Shown here: positions 25,889 through 34,913 of the stretch, in pieces
Position numbering within the stretch: the first letter of the stretch is position 1
Layout: every line of letters begins with the position of its first letter
Assembly (NCBI GenBank): GCA_963748075.1
Contig: CAVVHQ010000023.1
Location: forward strand, 11,158-75,157
From: VRUE01 sp963748075
GTDB lineage: Bacteria > Actinomycetota > Thermoleophilia > Solirubrobacterales > 70-9
Direction of reading: 5' to 3'
Length of the DNA: 64,000 nt
Translations under genes and position numbers: made by a program
Notes under the pieces: model-generated
Databases searched by the model: none
What the model was told of the DNA's origin: nothing
Seen by the model: the letters and a program-made list of their open reading frames with translations, nothing else

Positions 25889-26450
25889 GATCCTTCGCTC
25901 GGGTTGCGGAGGGCGACGCCGTCGTGCAGGGTGACCGGCCGTCCCTGCGAGGAGAAGCTGAAGGAGACGCCGACGTAGTTCGGGTCGGCGGAGCTGGGCA
26001 GGTAGCTGAACACTTCGGTGCCGGTCAGGCCGCTGGCCACCTGGACCGCCGGGCCGGGATCGCTGCCGTCGGGCTGGGCGACGACCCGCGTGCAGGCTTC
26101 GCCCGAGCAGCTGTAGGTGACGCGGCAGGGGATCGCGCTGCTCGCCGCTTCACCGCCGCAGCTCGCGGCCTTGACGTAGGTGACGATCTCCAGTTCGTCG
26201 AGGTCGCCGCCGGGATGTCCGAGCCCTGGCGCAGCTCCCGCGTGATCCGGTCGATCGTGACGCGGTTCTGCTGCATCGCCGCCACCTCCGAGGCGGTGCG
26301 GGGCTCGCTGCGCACCGCGCCGATGAACACGGTGAGCGCGCCGCCCACCACGACCAGCCCCAGCGCCGCCGCGACGGTCAGCTCGACCAGGGTCAGGCCG
26401 CGCTCCTCGTGGCGGAGCGCCGCGGCCGCTGTCCGCGCCCGCCTCCCCAC
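25885..26450 (-). pseudogene. PilW-like minor prepilin, one frameshift
   Basis: Minor prepilin of about 188 residues. HEERGLTLVELTVAAALGL is the prepilin leader and hydrophobic helix. The frame breaks near 26210 after TRELRQGSD; in the next frame GGDLDELEIVTYVKAASCGG continues through two cysteine pairs to FSSQGRPVTLHDG and a stop that overlaps the pilV-like start as ATGA. GTG at 26448-26450 is the start and lies 3 bases from the pilX-like stop. Like PilW, it would prime pilus assembly. Confidence 0.7.
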
Positions 26451-26452
26451 CC

Positions 26453-27884
26453 TCAGCACCCTTCGTCCGGGACGCTCGCCGCCGCCGCGCTGCATTCGAC
26501 GAACCGGAACGGTTCGAAGTGGGCGGCGGTTTCCGGGCTTTCGTACCCCGGCAGGCTGAATTCTTCCGAGCCGCTCGCCGACCAGATTTCGGCGTTGGCG
26601 TCGAGGTGGACCGATTTGCCGGCGATCGCCCCGCAGAATTTCGAGTTGCTGTTCAGCGTGACGTCGGAGCGCGGCGCGTAGACGACGAAGTTCTGCTCGC
26701 AGGGACCGTTGACCGAGGTGTTGCTGTTGAGCAGGACCTTGGTATCGATGGTGTCCGAGCCGACCACGAGCATCGCGACGCTGATCGGTTCCCCCGTCGC
26801 CGAGGTGATCCGCGAGTTCGACTCGAGGTTCGACCTGGGTGACTGCGGAGGTGTACACGCAGGCCTCCGGCGAGTTCGACGTAGATCGTCACGTCCTGGC
26901 CGGCCTCGACGTAGAGGGCGCTGTTGTTGAGCAGGGTCAGTTTGCAGAAGCTGTACACGGAGCCGCCCATCGTCACCGCGCTGTTGTGGCTGATCCGCAG
27001 CTCCCGTTCCCCGCAGGCGCTGGTTTCTTTGCCGGCCGCGGTCACCCCGTCCAGCAGGCGTCCGCCTTGTTCCCGCTGACCACGTCCTGTTCGAAGAAGC
27101 GGTCGTTGTCGTTTTCGGTCGCCGCGTCGCCCTGGTTGACCAGCGGCAGCGTCAGTTCTTTTTCGAGTTCGCTTTCGGCGACGGTGGTGCATTCCGCGTC
27201 CGAGTAGTGGTGCGAGTTGTTTTCGGTGTTCACTTCTTTGCCGGGGCCGACGCTCGCCGGCCCGCACAACCGCGCGTTGCCGGTCAGCAGGATGTCGCCG
27301 TTGGTCGCCGTGCCGGTGTGGATCGCCGAGTTCGAGTCGAGGGTCATCGATTCTTTCGAGAGGACGCCAGCGGTCGAGAACGGTCCGCCGGGGGTGTTTT
27401 TCTGGCTGTCGAGCGAGGAGGCGAAGACGTTGACCCGGCGGGTCACCCCCCCGACCGTCCCCTGGGAGACGATCTCGACGCATTCGCCGACTTCGACCAC
27501 GTCGCATTCTTCGGCGCTGGTCAGCCGCGTCCAGTAGGCGACGTCGCCTCCGTTGACCGACATCCCGGTCACCGGACCGCACCATTCGCCTTCCGCGGCC
27601 GGTTCGCACGGCGAGGCGCCGCGGTTGTAGTAGAGCAGCGCCTGGCTGACCCCCGATTCGGCGACCGCGAGGGCCGTCTTGCTGCCCTGGTCGCGCACGG
27701 TGCCGCTCTGCCCCTGGATCGAGACCATCACCGCGGCGCCGGCCATCCCCATCGCCGCGACGACCATCAGCAGCACGGTCGGCAGCGCGAAGCCGCGCTC
27801 GGAGGCGAGGCGGCGGCGCAGGGCGCCCGCCCCGCTCCGGAGAGCCGGGCCCACCGCGACGCGGAATCGGCTTCGCGAGGCCAT
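26453..27884 (-). pseudogene. PilX-like prepilin with beta-solenoid domain, at least three frameshifts
   Basis: The start ATG at 27882-27884 has a good ribosome-binding site (GAAGGGCAG). SERGFALPTVLLMVVAAMGM is a prepilin-like leader and helix. The rest (about 400 residues) contains short repeats with alternating Asn/Ser and hydrophobic residues (LDSNSAIHTGT, LLTGNARL, LTLLNNSALYVEAGQDV, LLNSNTSVNGP, LNSNSKFCG), a right-handed beta-solenoid like those of polymer-forming surface proteins. Breaks are near 27045, 26875 and 26835. The codons use more A and T than the core genes. It heads the pilX-W-V unit and has its own WhiG-like promoter. Confidence 0.7.
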
Positions 27885-27897
27885 CTGCCCTTCATAG

Positions 27898-27923
27898 ATC
27901 GAGCGCGGGGCACCGCGGCTTGA
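27898..27923 (-). promoter_or_regulatory. WhiG/FliA-like promoter of the pilX-W-V unit
   Basis: Minus strand TCAAG, 15 bases, CTCGATCT, with the start codon 14 bases further on. Confidence 0.5.
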
Positions 27924-28005
27924 GCGGCGAATGCGCGCCAACGCGCCGTGGGCGCATCCTTCTGGACGTTTCGGCCATTGCCTGGGCCCAGAAATGGGTA
28001 AGAAG

Positions 28006-28035
28006 AAAGGGCGAGCCCGAGGGCCCGCCCTTTTT
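28006..28035. terminator. Intrinsic terminator downstream of pilA
   Basis: AAAGGGCG and AGCCC pair with GGGCC and CGCCCTTT across a GA loop. A T-run follows on the plus strand and a shorter CTTTCTTCTT stretch on the minus strand. It separates pilA from the pilX-like gene. Confidence 0.75.
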
Positions 28036-28090
28036 CGGTTGCTCAGCAGCCGACCTTTGAGCAGATCAGCTTCAAACTAGCTGCGGAGCT

Positions 28091-28563
28091 CTATTTGCTC
28101 CAGTCGCCAGGATCGGCCGGACAACCGCCGGAATTGAACGGCAAACAGCTGAATTTCACGACTCCACCCGCTTCGCGGGCGATGGTGAATGAGTGGGCGG
28201 GGGTGGTTCCAGACGTGGAGGTAACTTCGAATTCATTGGCAGTCGCCTTCGGGACCGTGATGGCGTTGGCCCCGCCGTCTGCAGCGTCGGCTCGATCCCC
28301 TTCAGGATTGCCGGCGTAGCGTTTAGGTAGCTACCGCCGTTTTCGGTCGCGTAGGTCTCGATCGCCGTCTCAGCGGTCCGCGCTGCGGACTTGGCCTGAG
28401 CGTCGGTCGCCTTCTCCCGCTGGTTGAAGAACGCGGGGATCGCGATCGCGGCGAGGATGCCGAGGATCAGCATGACGACGAGGAGCTCGATCAGCGTGAA
28501 GCCGGCCTCCCCTTCGCCGTTGAGCCGGGCGCCTATCTTGGCCCGGAGATTCTGGAGAAACAT
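28091..28563 (-). CDS. pilA: PilA, major type IV pilin, one frameshift
   Basis: Type IVa prepilin of about 157 residues. EAGFTLIELLVVMLILGILA is the canonical leader, cleaved after Gly, with Phe+1 and Glu+5, followed by IPAFFNQREKATDAQAKSAA. The frame breaks near 28288; in the next frame DGGANAITVPKATANEFEV continues to a C-terminal cysteine pair (FSCLPFNSGGC) that would form the D-loop disulfide, and stops at 28091. One inserted or lost base explains the break. A c-di-GMP riboswitch and a WhiG-like promoter lie in its leader, and a terminator follows it. The hydrophobic helix and D-loop make the major-pilin call strong. Confidence 0.88.
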
Positions 28564-28635
28564 CAGGTACCTCCCGTGGTCCTAATCGTTTGCGCCAGAG
28601 CCCCGCGTGAAGCCACGTGGTGTCTGTCGACCCCG

Positions 28636-28716
28636 GTGGTAGCCCGGCAGACTCCCCAGTGGAAGTCCCGACGGCTTTGCGCCCCCGCCTCACGACGGGT
28701 TTGCCTTTTGCACCGA
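28636..28716 (-). promoter_or_regulatory. GEMM-I (c-di-GMP class I) riboswitch in the pilA leader
   Basis: The minus strand shows the conserved GEMM-I blocks in order: GGCAAACC, a hairpin with a GTGA (GNRA) tetraloop in CCCGTCGTGAGGCGGGG, GCAAAGCC, then a second hairpin and the closing GGGCTACC. It lies 73 bases upstream of the pilA start and about 30 bases downstream of the promoter motif. Expected to bind cyclic di-GMP and control pilA. Confidence 0.85.
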
Positions 28717-28746
28717 GGCGCTGGCAGATTCATCACCAGGCCCTAA

Positions 28747-28770
28747 TCGACCGCACTCTTGATCCCTTGA
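28747..28770 (-). promoter_or_regulatory. WhiG/FliA-like promoter of pilA
   Basis: Minus strand TCAAG, 14 bases, GTCGATTAG, placing the start of the RNA about 20 bases before the riboswitch. Confidence 0.55.
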
Positions 28771-28918
28771 TCCCCGAAATTGGGGCTTCATCCAGCGAAA
28801 AGTCAGATTCGTGTTGCCTGCGGACCGACGGCCTACGAGAAAGTCCGTACACACGCGGAGATCCGCTTGGTCGACTCGGCCGAGCTGGGCCGCGAACTTG
28901 CCCGGTAGAGCGCATCGC

Positions 28919-29353
28919 TCAGCGCCCCGGCCCGGTCGAGTCCTCCGCCTCGCAGGGCTGCCCGGTGCGCTCGCAGATCGCCCGGAGGTCCCGGTCGAAG
29001 CACCAGAGCGTGACCTCATCGCCTGCCGCCTCGGCCGCAGCGGCGATCAGGAAGTCGATCGCGGGACGGCGGTGGCTTCCGTCCGATTTCCGCGCCAGCT
29101 CGCGCTGGACGTCGAGCGCGCGCTCAACGCTCACGTTCTCCAATGGCAGGCGGTCGAGCGGCGCGAACAGGCCGTCGAAGCGCTCCCCGTACCGATCGCC
29201 GCTGTCCGGCCGGTGCATCGCCTCGAGCACCACCGGGACGCAGGTGACGATCTCCCCCCGCTCGTAGCGAGCGGCGAGCTTCTCGCGGATGTCGTCGCGC
29301 TCGGATTTCTGCGACCAGGCCCAGATCGAGGTATCGGCGAGATAGCGGGGCAC
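28919..29353 (-). CDS. vapC: PIN-domain toxin (VapC)
   Basis: PIN-domain ribonuclease of 144 residues. YLADTSIWAW gives the first metal-binding Asp, EAMHRP supplies the Glu, and AIDFLIAAAAE and FDRDLRAI give the third and fourth acidic residues, so the active site is complete. It cleaves RNA (tRNA or rRNA in the family). Its ATG touches the end of the upstream antitoxin gene, a normal vapBC arrangement. It is convergent with nothing and lies between the pilA promoter region and a second vapBC pair. Confidence 0.85.
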   Translation of the reverse strand: MPRYLADTSIWAWSQKSERDDIREKLAARYERGEIVTCVPVVLEAMHRPDSGDRYGERFDGLFAPLDRLPLENVSVERALDVQRELARKSDGSHRRPAIDFLIAAAAEAAGDEVTLWCFDRDLRAICERTGQPCEAEDSTGPGR

Positions 29354-29583
29354 TAGACGCGCGGGCGGCGCCGCTCCTCGAGAGCCTCCGGCGTGATCAG
29401 GCCGAGGCCGCCCGCGCGGACCTGCGCCGCTCCCCGGCGCAGCAGCTCGCCGCGGCTGACGATGCGCAGCGCCTCGTTGACGGTCTCCTTGTAGCCACTC
29501 GTCCCGAGCACGTCGCGCGCCCGCTCGAACGCCGGGACCTCGATCTCGATCGTGGTCCGATGGGTTGCCGCTGCATCGCTCAC
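29353..29583 (-). CDS. vapB: VapB-type antitoxin
   Basis: Antitoxin of 76 residues from the GTG at 29581-29583. RTTIEIEVPAFERARDVLGT resembles the VapB (type II) DNA-binding region, GYKETVNEALRIV is its helix, and the C-terminal tail (GLGLITPEALEERRRP) would plug the PIN active site. The frame is open upstream to 29667 but that part is not conserved-looking. GCTATATTG eight bases before the GTG is a good -10, so the transcript is probably leaderless. The complex should autorepress this promoter. Confidence 0.75.
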   Translation of the reverse strand: MSDAAATHRTTIEIEVPAFERARDVLGTSGYKETVNEALRIVSRGELLRRGAAQVRAGGLGLITPEALEERRRPRV

Positions 29584-29674
29584 CCGAGTCAATATAGCAA
29601 TTCTCCTCAGGGAAATATGCGTGAAATCCGACGGCTGCGACATATCGCCGGGGTCTCGATGATCCAATCGATGC

Positions 29675-30079
29675 TCACCTGGATGCTTGAGTCCCTCCCG
29701 GTCGGGCGACGTTCAGGCCCGCATCCGCGGCCACGGCCGCCAGCCGCTCGTCGTAGGTGAACAGGACGCCGATCTCCTCGCGCACGCTGAGCGCGGTGGC
29801 GAGGTGCAGGGCGTCGAGGCTGCGCAGGGCCGGGGGCGGCAGCGAGGTCGCCGCGTCCAGCAGCGCGTCGTCGAGCGGCAACAGGGCAACATCGAAGAGC
29901 CATTCCTGGGCCTCCCTCGCATACTCACTGCGATGGCGGGAGCAGGCCCGGATCGCCTCGACCGCGAGCAGGGCGCTGGAGACGTAGCCGTCCCATTCGG
30001 CCAGCTTGGCGCGAAGCGCCGCCTCCTCCCGCTCGCGCAGCACCAGCTTCACGTACGCCGAGCTGTCCAGATATGCGAG
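29675..30079 (-). CDS. vapC: PIN-domain toxin (VapC), start unresolved
   Basis: PIN-domain protein. LAYLDSSAYVKLV contains the first catalytic Asp, LAVEAIRACSR the Glu, LDALHLATAL the third Asp and TYDERLAAVA the fourth. No ATG, GTG or TTG precedes the LAYLDSS segment at a sensible distance; the nearest in-frame GTG (30052) falls after the first Asp. The true start may be a CTG, or a base may have been lost near the antitoxin stop at 30088. The gene follows a Phd-type antitoxin gene directly. Activity should be read as likely but unproven. Confidence 0.75.
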   Translation of the reverse strand, partial: LAYLDSSAYVKLVLREREEAALRAKLAEWDGYVSSALLAVEAIRACSRHRSEYAREAQEWLFDVALLPLDDALLDAATSLPPPALRSLDALHLATALSVREEIGVLFTYDERLAAVAADAGLNVARPGGTQASR

Positions 30080-30087
30080 CCGCGGCG

Positions 30088-30372
30088 CTACAGTCGTCCT
30101 CCCCGCTGCTCCTCCTCCAGCAGCTCCTCGCTGAAGGGCGGTCCCGCAGGCGGCCTGCTCGATTCGCCGATGCGGTCGAGCAGGTTCCCCCGCGGCATCG
30201 TCGCGCCGCGCTCGGCGACCAGCCGGGCGATCGGCGAGTCGGGCGGGCCGGAGGGGGTCAAACGCGCCACCTCCCTCCCCCGCTCGGTGACGACGAAGCT
30301 CTCGCCCTCCTTCACCTGCGCCAGGTAGCGCGACAGGTTCTGCCGCAGCTCACGCACGCCGACCGCATCCAT
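30088..30372 (-). CDS. Phd/YefM-type antitoxin
   Basis: Antitoxin of 94 residues. MDAVGVRELRQNLSRYLAQV is the Phd/YefM opening, and FVVTERGREVARLTP completes the DNA-binding fold. The C-terminal tail (FSEELLEEEQRGGRL) is acidic and would wrap around the PIN toxin encoded next. The ATG is preceded by CTACGGTG, a possible -10 for a leaderless RNA. The pair is a VapBC-like toxin-antitoxin module with a Phd-type antitoxin, common in actinobacteria. Confidence 0.85.
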   Translation of the reverse strand: MDAVGVRELRQNLSRYLAQVKEGESFVVTERGREVARLTPSGPPDSPIARLVAERGATMPRGNLLDRIGESSRPPAGPPFSEELLEEEQRGGRL

Positions 30373-30431
30373 GTGCGTCACCGTAGCACTTAGACCACGG
30401 GGGGGCTGGCCGGACAGACCGCCGCACCCGG

Positions 30432-33370
30432 TCAGGGCGGCGGCGCGGCCACACCTCCAGCCGGGCTGGCGCGGCCGGGCTGAACGGCATTGGTCGCAGG
30501 TGGGACGCGTAGGTACCCGCGGTGGCTCTTCAGGCGGCCCGGGTGACAACCCGCAGCGGGCTTGATCAAGACGGACCTGTTGACGACGAAGACGTCGACG
30601 CGGCGGTTGCGGGGACGCCTGCCGGGCCGGGGGTCGATCGGACAGCTCTCGCCGTAGGCAAGCTCCACCACCGGCACCGCCTGCTCCCCTTCCCGATTCG
30701 GGCGCCTCGGCAGGAGCCATTTCCGCACTTCCTCGTTCCTTTCCATCGAGAGGTTCAGGTTGTAGGCATTCGACCCGGGGTCGTCGGCGTGTCCGTCGAG
30801 CTCGATCTTGGCAGGGTGGGCTTCCTTTGCCGCCCGTCGCAGCTCCTTGCCGACAGTCCTCAGCGCTTCCGGGTGCTTCAGCTTGTGTTCGTCGAATTCG
30901 AACAGAGACGTGGGAAGACGCAGCAGATTGAGATGGGACGTGTCGGAATGGCCTTCGCCGTCGGTGACGGTCAGGCTGACCGAGTACGCGCCGAGCCTCG
31001 GCGGCATCCGGGCCGAGATCGTCTTCCCCTTCCCGCGCTTCAGTCCGCCGATCTTCCAGTGCCGGGACTTGATTCCCTTGTCGTCGCTCGAGCGTTTGCT
31101 GCTGAAGGTGACACGCCCCGAGCCCTGCTGCTCCTGCACCCCGATCCGGGCTTTCGGCGACTGAGTGACCTGAAGCAGGGGCGAGCCGGCGAGCTGATCG
31201 CACTCGACCGTTACCACAGCGGTCTGGGCGTCTTCGGGCACAAGGAACCTGATGTGATTCGGATGCCACGCCTGCCGGAGGAGCGGCCGGCCGTTCAGCT
31301 TCGCGGTTTCAGCCTTCTGAGGCTCCCCTTCGAGGATTCCGCCCCTCAATCTGACGATATCCCCGTCGGTGGCGACCCTCGTGCCTTCGACCTTGACGTA
31401 GAGCTCTATTCCCTCGGCGACCCGATTTCCGTTGAACTTCACCACCGCCGGGTCTTCCAGCTTCACGTACGGGCCGTCACCCGCTACGCCACTCCCCGCG
31501 AGCACGTAATCCCCGTTCTTTCTTACGTAAGGTCCGTTCTTGCTGAGGCGAATGAGCCGTTTGCCCGCCGTTTCGATGTATTCGCCACCGGCTGCGCTGC
31601 CAGCCGGCTCCTTGGCGATATCGACTATCTTTCCGCCGAGCCGCAGGTTGTGCCCTTCGCGGGAGAACCCGAAGCCTTCGACGCCGTGGCTTTCGTTCGG
31701 CTCGCTCAACCGCAGCGTGACTTCTTCCCCCGGCGACACGGTTTCCGGATCGAGCCGTAGGCCAGCCCCGAAGTTCGGCCTCACGGCCGGGCCGACGTGC
31801 TCGAGCCGCGTGTCGTGCGAGCCGGACTGCCTTTCTTCTCTTGCCTTTTCGGCGCGTTTCCTATCCTCGGGCAGGTCGATGGTCGCACTGCCAGTCTCGA
31901 CCGCTGGCGTCAGGGCATAGGACATTTCGAGCGCCGATTTCGCCGCCGCCTGGACGCTCTGCGACGGGCCGATCGATATCGCAACCACTTCCTTCTCCGG
32001 CACCCACAGCAACCGCCCGCTGTTGTCTTTGACCCCCCCTTCGCAGCCTTCGGTGGCAACGTTCGCGAAGTAGACCCGATCGCTGGTTTCGGTCACGTAG
32101 AGCCCCTGGATCGCTTCATCGGGGCCGTCGGTGCTGCGAATCAGCGCCATCGGCTGAACCTGAGGATCCTCGGCATTGCGGGCCATCAGCATCGCCGTTC
32201 CGAACAGCGGCACGGAGATGAACACCGCCAGGCCGTACCAGACGAAGCGCCCCACGCCGAACGTCGAGATCCGCCATAGGCCGATCCCGAGGATGGCAAC
32301 CGTGCCAAGTGAGACGGCCAGCCACCACTCCCAGAGGATCAGCGAGGGGACCGCGACGATGACGCCCGTCAGGGGGACCGCCAGCGCCAGGCCCCCGCCG
32401 GTGAACTCGGGCGCGGCGGCCGAGCCGGGGCGTCCGTGTCGACCTTCGTCTCGGGCGGCAACAGCGGACCGGCGAACTCGGCCCCCTGCTCGCTCCACCG
32501 GGGCGACCCCGATTTACGCGCCAGCTCGGCGCGCAGCTCCGCTTCCCGATGTAGGCGCTCTTCGGCCTCCTTGCGCTCTTCGTTGGCGCGCTCCTCCCTG
32601 TCTTCCTCGTCCTTCTGCTCTCCCGCTTTGATCGTCTTCTTGAGTCTCTCTTCCGCCTCCGTTCGCTTGAAGCGCCGGAGGTGAAAGACGACAGCTCCGA
32701 CCAGCCCCAGGGCAATCGCCGCCAGGGCGACGATCGTCGCCAGCTCGGCGGAGATGAAGATATTCGCCAGGAGGAAGACGGCGCCGCCGAAGTACACAGC
32801 GAGCATCACGGCGGCGATCGCGACGAAGGGGTCGATCCCGCTCTTCCACTTCCCGTTCTCCGCTTCCTGGTAGAAGGCCCTCACCTTCCGCTCCGTCGTC
32901 TGGCGATCGCCGCGCCGGCCGGGCACGCCGGGTCGGCGGTTGATCAGCCCGTGAACGAAGGTTGACCAGAAGATCACCGCGATCGCCAGCAGCACCACCT
33001 CGCTGGCGATCGCCCGGGACTCCACCGAATTGTCTCCCCCGAGCCAGATCGCCACCAGGACCTCGACCGCGAGGATCGCCAGCAGACCGCGGCTCATTCC
33101 GGGCGTCGCCCGACCGCCGCGGTCGACCAGGTAGGCGCCAAGGGTCGCAAGCGCACCAAAAAAGCCGAAGATCAGCAGGATCGACGCGCCCACCGCCACC
33201 GCCTCTGACTGCGGCACCGCCGCGACGACCTGGTCCTGCGGGACTTCCAACGCCCGGAAGCGGACCCACAGCACGACCTTCCCCGCAAACGCAACGAAGC
33301 CGACCGAGATGACAGCCGAGACGATCACGGGAACGACGGTGTCGCGCGCCGTCTTGAGCAGGCCGTTCAT
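30432..33370 (-). CDS. Multi-span membrane protein with C-terminal OmpA-like domain, one frameshift
   Basis: The N-terminal frame (33370 to about 32425) encodes several membrane segments (TVVPVIVSAVISVGFVAF, ILLIFGFFGALATLGAYL, VVLLAIAVIFWSTF, LATIVALAAIALGLVGAVV) and a charged coiled coil (KRTEAEERLKKTIKAGEQ onwards). The second frame adds two more membrane segments and an Ig-like region with YVK/GDYV repeats. It ends with an OmpA-like peptidoglycan-binding domain (FEFDEHKLKHPEALRTVG, IELDGHADDPGSNAYNLNLS, RNRRVDVFVV). The break lies in a CCCC run near 32425. With one correction this is a single protein of about 980 residues, probably tying the membrane to peptidoglycan. Two separate genes is the alternative. 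Confidence 0.7.
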
Positions 33371-33453
33371 GGGAGCCCGGCCCCCATCAGAGCGTCACCC
33401 AGCACCAACTCCTCGGCGTCTTCCGGACGATTCGGACCTGTCTCCCCACCCAT
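33367..33453 (-). CDS. Possible 28-residue leader peptide or microprotein
   Basis: A short frame starts with ATG at 33451-33453 after a strong GGGGAGG ribosome-binding site. It encodes an acidic peptide (MGGETGPNRPEDAEELVLGD and eight more residues) and its TGA overlaps the ATG of the OmpA-domain gene. The overlap suggests translational coupling. No homologue is known to me; it may only serve to start translation of the large gene. Confidence 0.35.
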   Translation of the reverse strand: MGGETGPNRPEDAEELVLGDALMGAGLP

Positions 33454-33555
33454 AACGCGGCCTCCCCAGTCCGCAGCTTGAAGTAAGGACAACGAACCTA
33501 CTTACTCAGGGCTTTCTTTGTCAAGAAATAAACAGAGCGTTTTGCGAGTCTCGCG

Positions 33556-34793
33556 TCAAGCGCTCTGGGTGGTTCCGCCGCGAAAGCTCGTCTCGAAATC
33601 GCTGAGGATCGCCAAGACCTCCTTCGCCTCCCAGCTGTCGCCCTTCTTCTGATTGCGGTGGCGGGTGAGAATGCCGGCCCGACCCAGATGGTCGAGGCCG
33701 TTTCGCGGCCACCCGTGAGCGTCCGGCCAGCTCCGCGGCGATCGCCGCGGTGATGATCGGGAACGACGGGAGCTGATCGAGGATCGCGCGGGCGGTCGAG
33801 TCGGCGCGCATCGGCTCTGCCCGCGCGACCCACTCCGCCTTCGGCTCCGCGAGCCGTCTCGGGAGGTTCAGCGCGATCTCCGCGGAATCCTCAACCGCCT
33901 CGGCGAACTGCGCCACCCAGCGATCGACCTCGTCCAGGCGAAAATCTTCGAGGCCGGCGACATAGGCGTTCTTGTCGGTCGCCAAGACCAGGGACAGGGG
34001 CGGCACGTACGTCGGCGCCACCCCCCTGCGACGTAAGAGCGTGTGGATCAAGCATCGTCCCATCCTCCCGTTGCCATCGCCGAACGGGTGGATCGTCTCG
34101 AACTGCGCATGCGCGATCGCCGCCTGGGCGACCGGCGAGACGTCGTCGCGGTGCATGAACTCGCAGAGATCGTCGACCAACTCCGGCACGTACCCCGGTG
34201 GCGCCGGCACGAATGCGGCGCCAGGTGGGGACCAGGCCGCCGATCCAGCCCTGCTCTTCGCTGAGCTTCCCGGCGATCTGGTCGAGGGGTGAGACGATCG
34301 CGATCTCTCCGTGAATCGACAGGATGTCGTCGACGGTGAAGTCGCCCGCTCCGCCCCCGATCTCGACCGCGCGCTCCATTGCTCGTACGTTGCCGAGCAC
34401 TCTCGGCGCCTGTGGCATCGCGGCCGACTCCCCCCGCCCCGGCCTCGGCCCTGGCGAGCTTCCGCTGCGATATCGGCGACTCCTCGATCGCCGACGAAGC
34501 CAGTGCCTCGGACCGCAGAGAGCTGACGCGCCAGCCCCTCGAGCGAGCGCAGCGCCCCACCCGACGCGTTCAACTCGGGCACAGGCGGCGCCCGCGCGCT
34601 CCGACGAAGCGGAAGTCGCCGCGCTCAGCTCCGGCAGTAGTCGCCAACCGGATCGGGTACGAAGGCGCGAAAGCTACCTGGCGGGCTTGCCCCCACCACG
34701 AGGCGTGCCAAAGCGCGGGACCCATGTGCGGCTCTCGTAGATCCCGCGTCCGCGCCTCTCTGCGTCGATAGAGCCTTTACGCGTCTCGGTCAT
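33556..34793 (-). pseudogene. Fic-family AMPylase-type gene, many frameshifts
   Basis: Reassembled from several frames, the gene starts at the ATG at 34791-34793 (TETRKGSIDAERRGRGIYES, then TWVPRFGTP), continues through FRAFVPDPVGD, LRSEALASSAIEE (the inhibitory-helix region) and FTVDDILSIHGEI. It reaches the catalytic HPFGDGNGRMGR in an intact stretch, followed by a C-terminal winged helix (NGLDHLGRAGILTRHRNQ). At least five frame changes are needed, so this is a real pseudogene rather than one error. Fic enzymes attach AMP to target proteins. A palindrome directly upstream suggests autoregulation when it was active. Confidence 0.75.
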
Positions 34794-34794
34794 A

Positions 34795-34822
34795 CTTAAA
34801 GGTTACGGCACTAACCTTTAAG
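34795..34822. promoter_or_regulatory. Palindromic operator at the fic start
   Basis: CTTAAAGGTTA and TAACCTTTAAG form perfect 11-bp arms around CGGCAC. It is AT-rich against a very GC-rich background and ends one base before the fic start codon. It is most likely the binding site of a dimeric repressor. Confidence 0.65.
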
Positions 34823-34913
34823 CTAGATGCCGGCCTCTAAAGCTTGCGCCCCTACGACGCCGGGGGGCCGATATGTGGGGCCGGAGTTGACATTTCGGCC
34901 CATCGGCGGGGTT

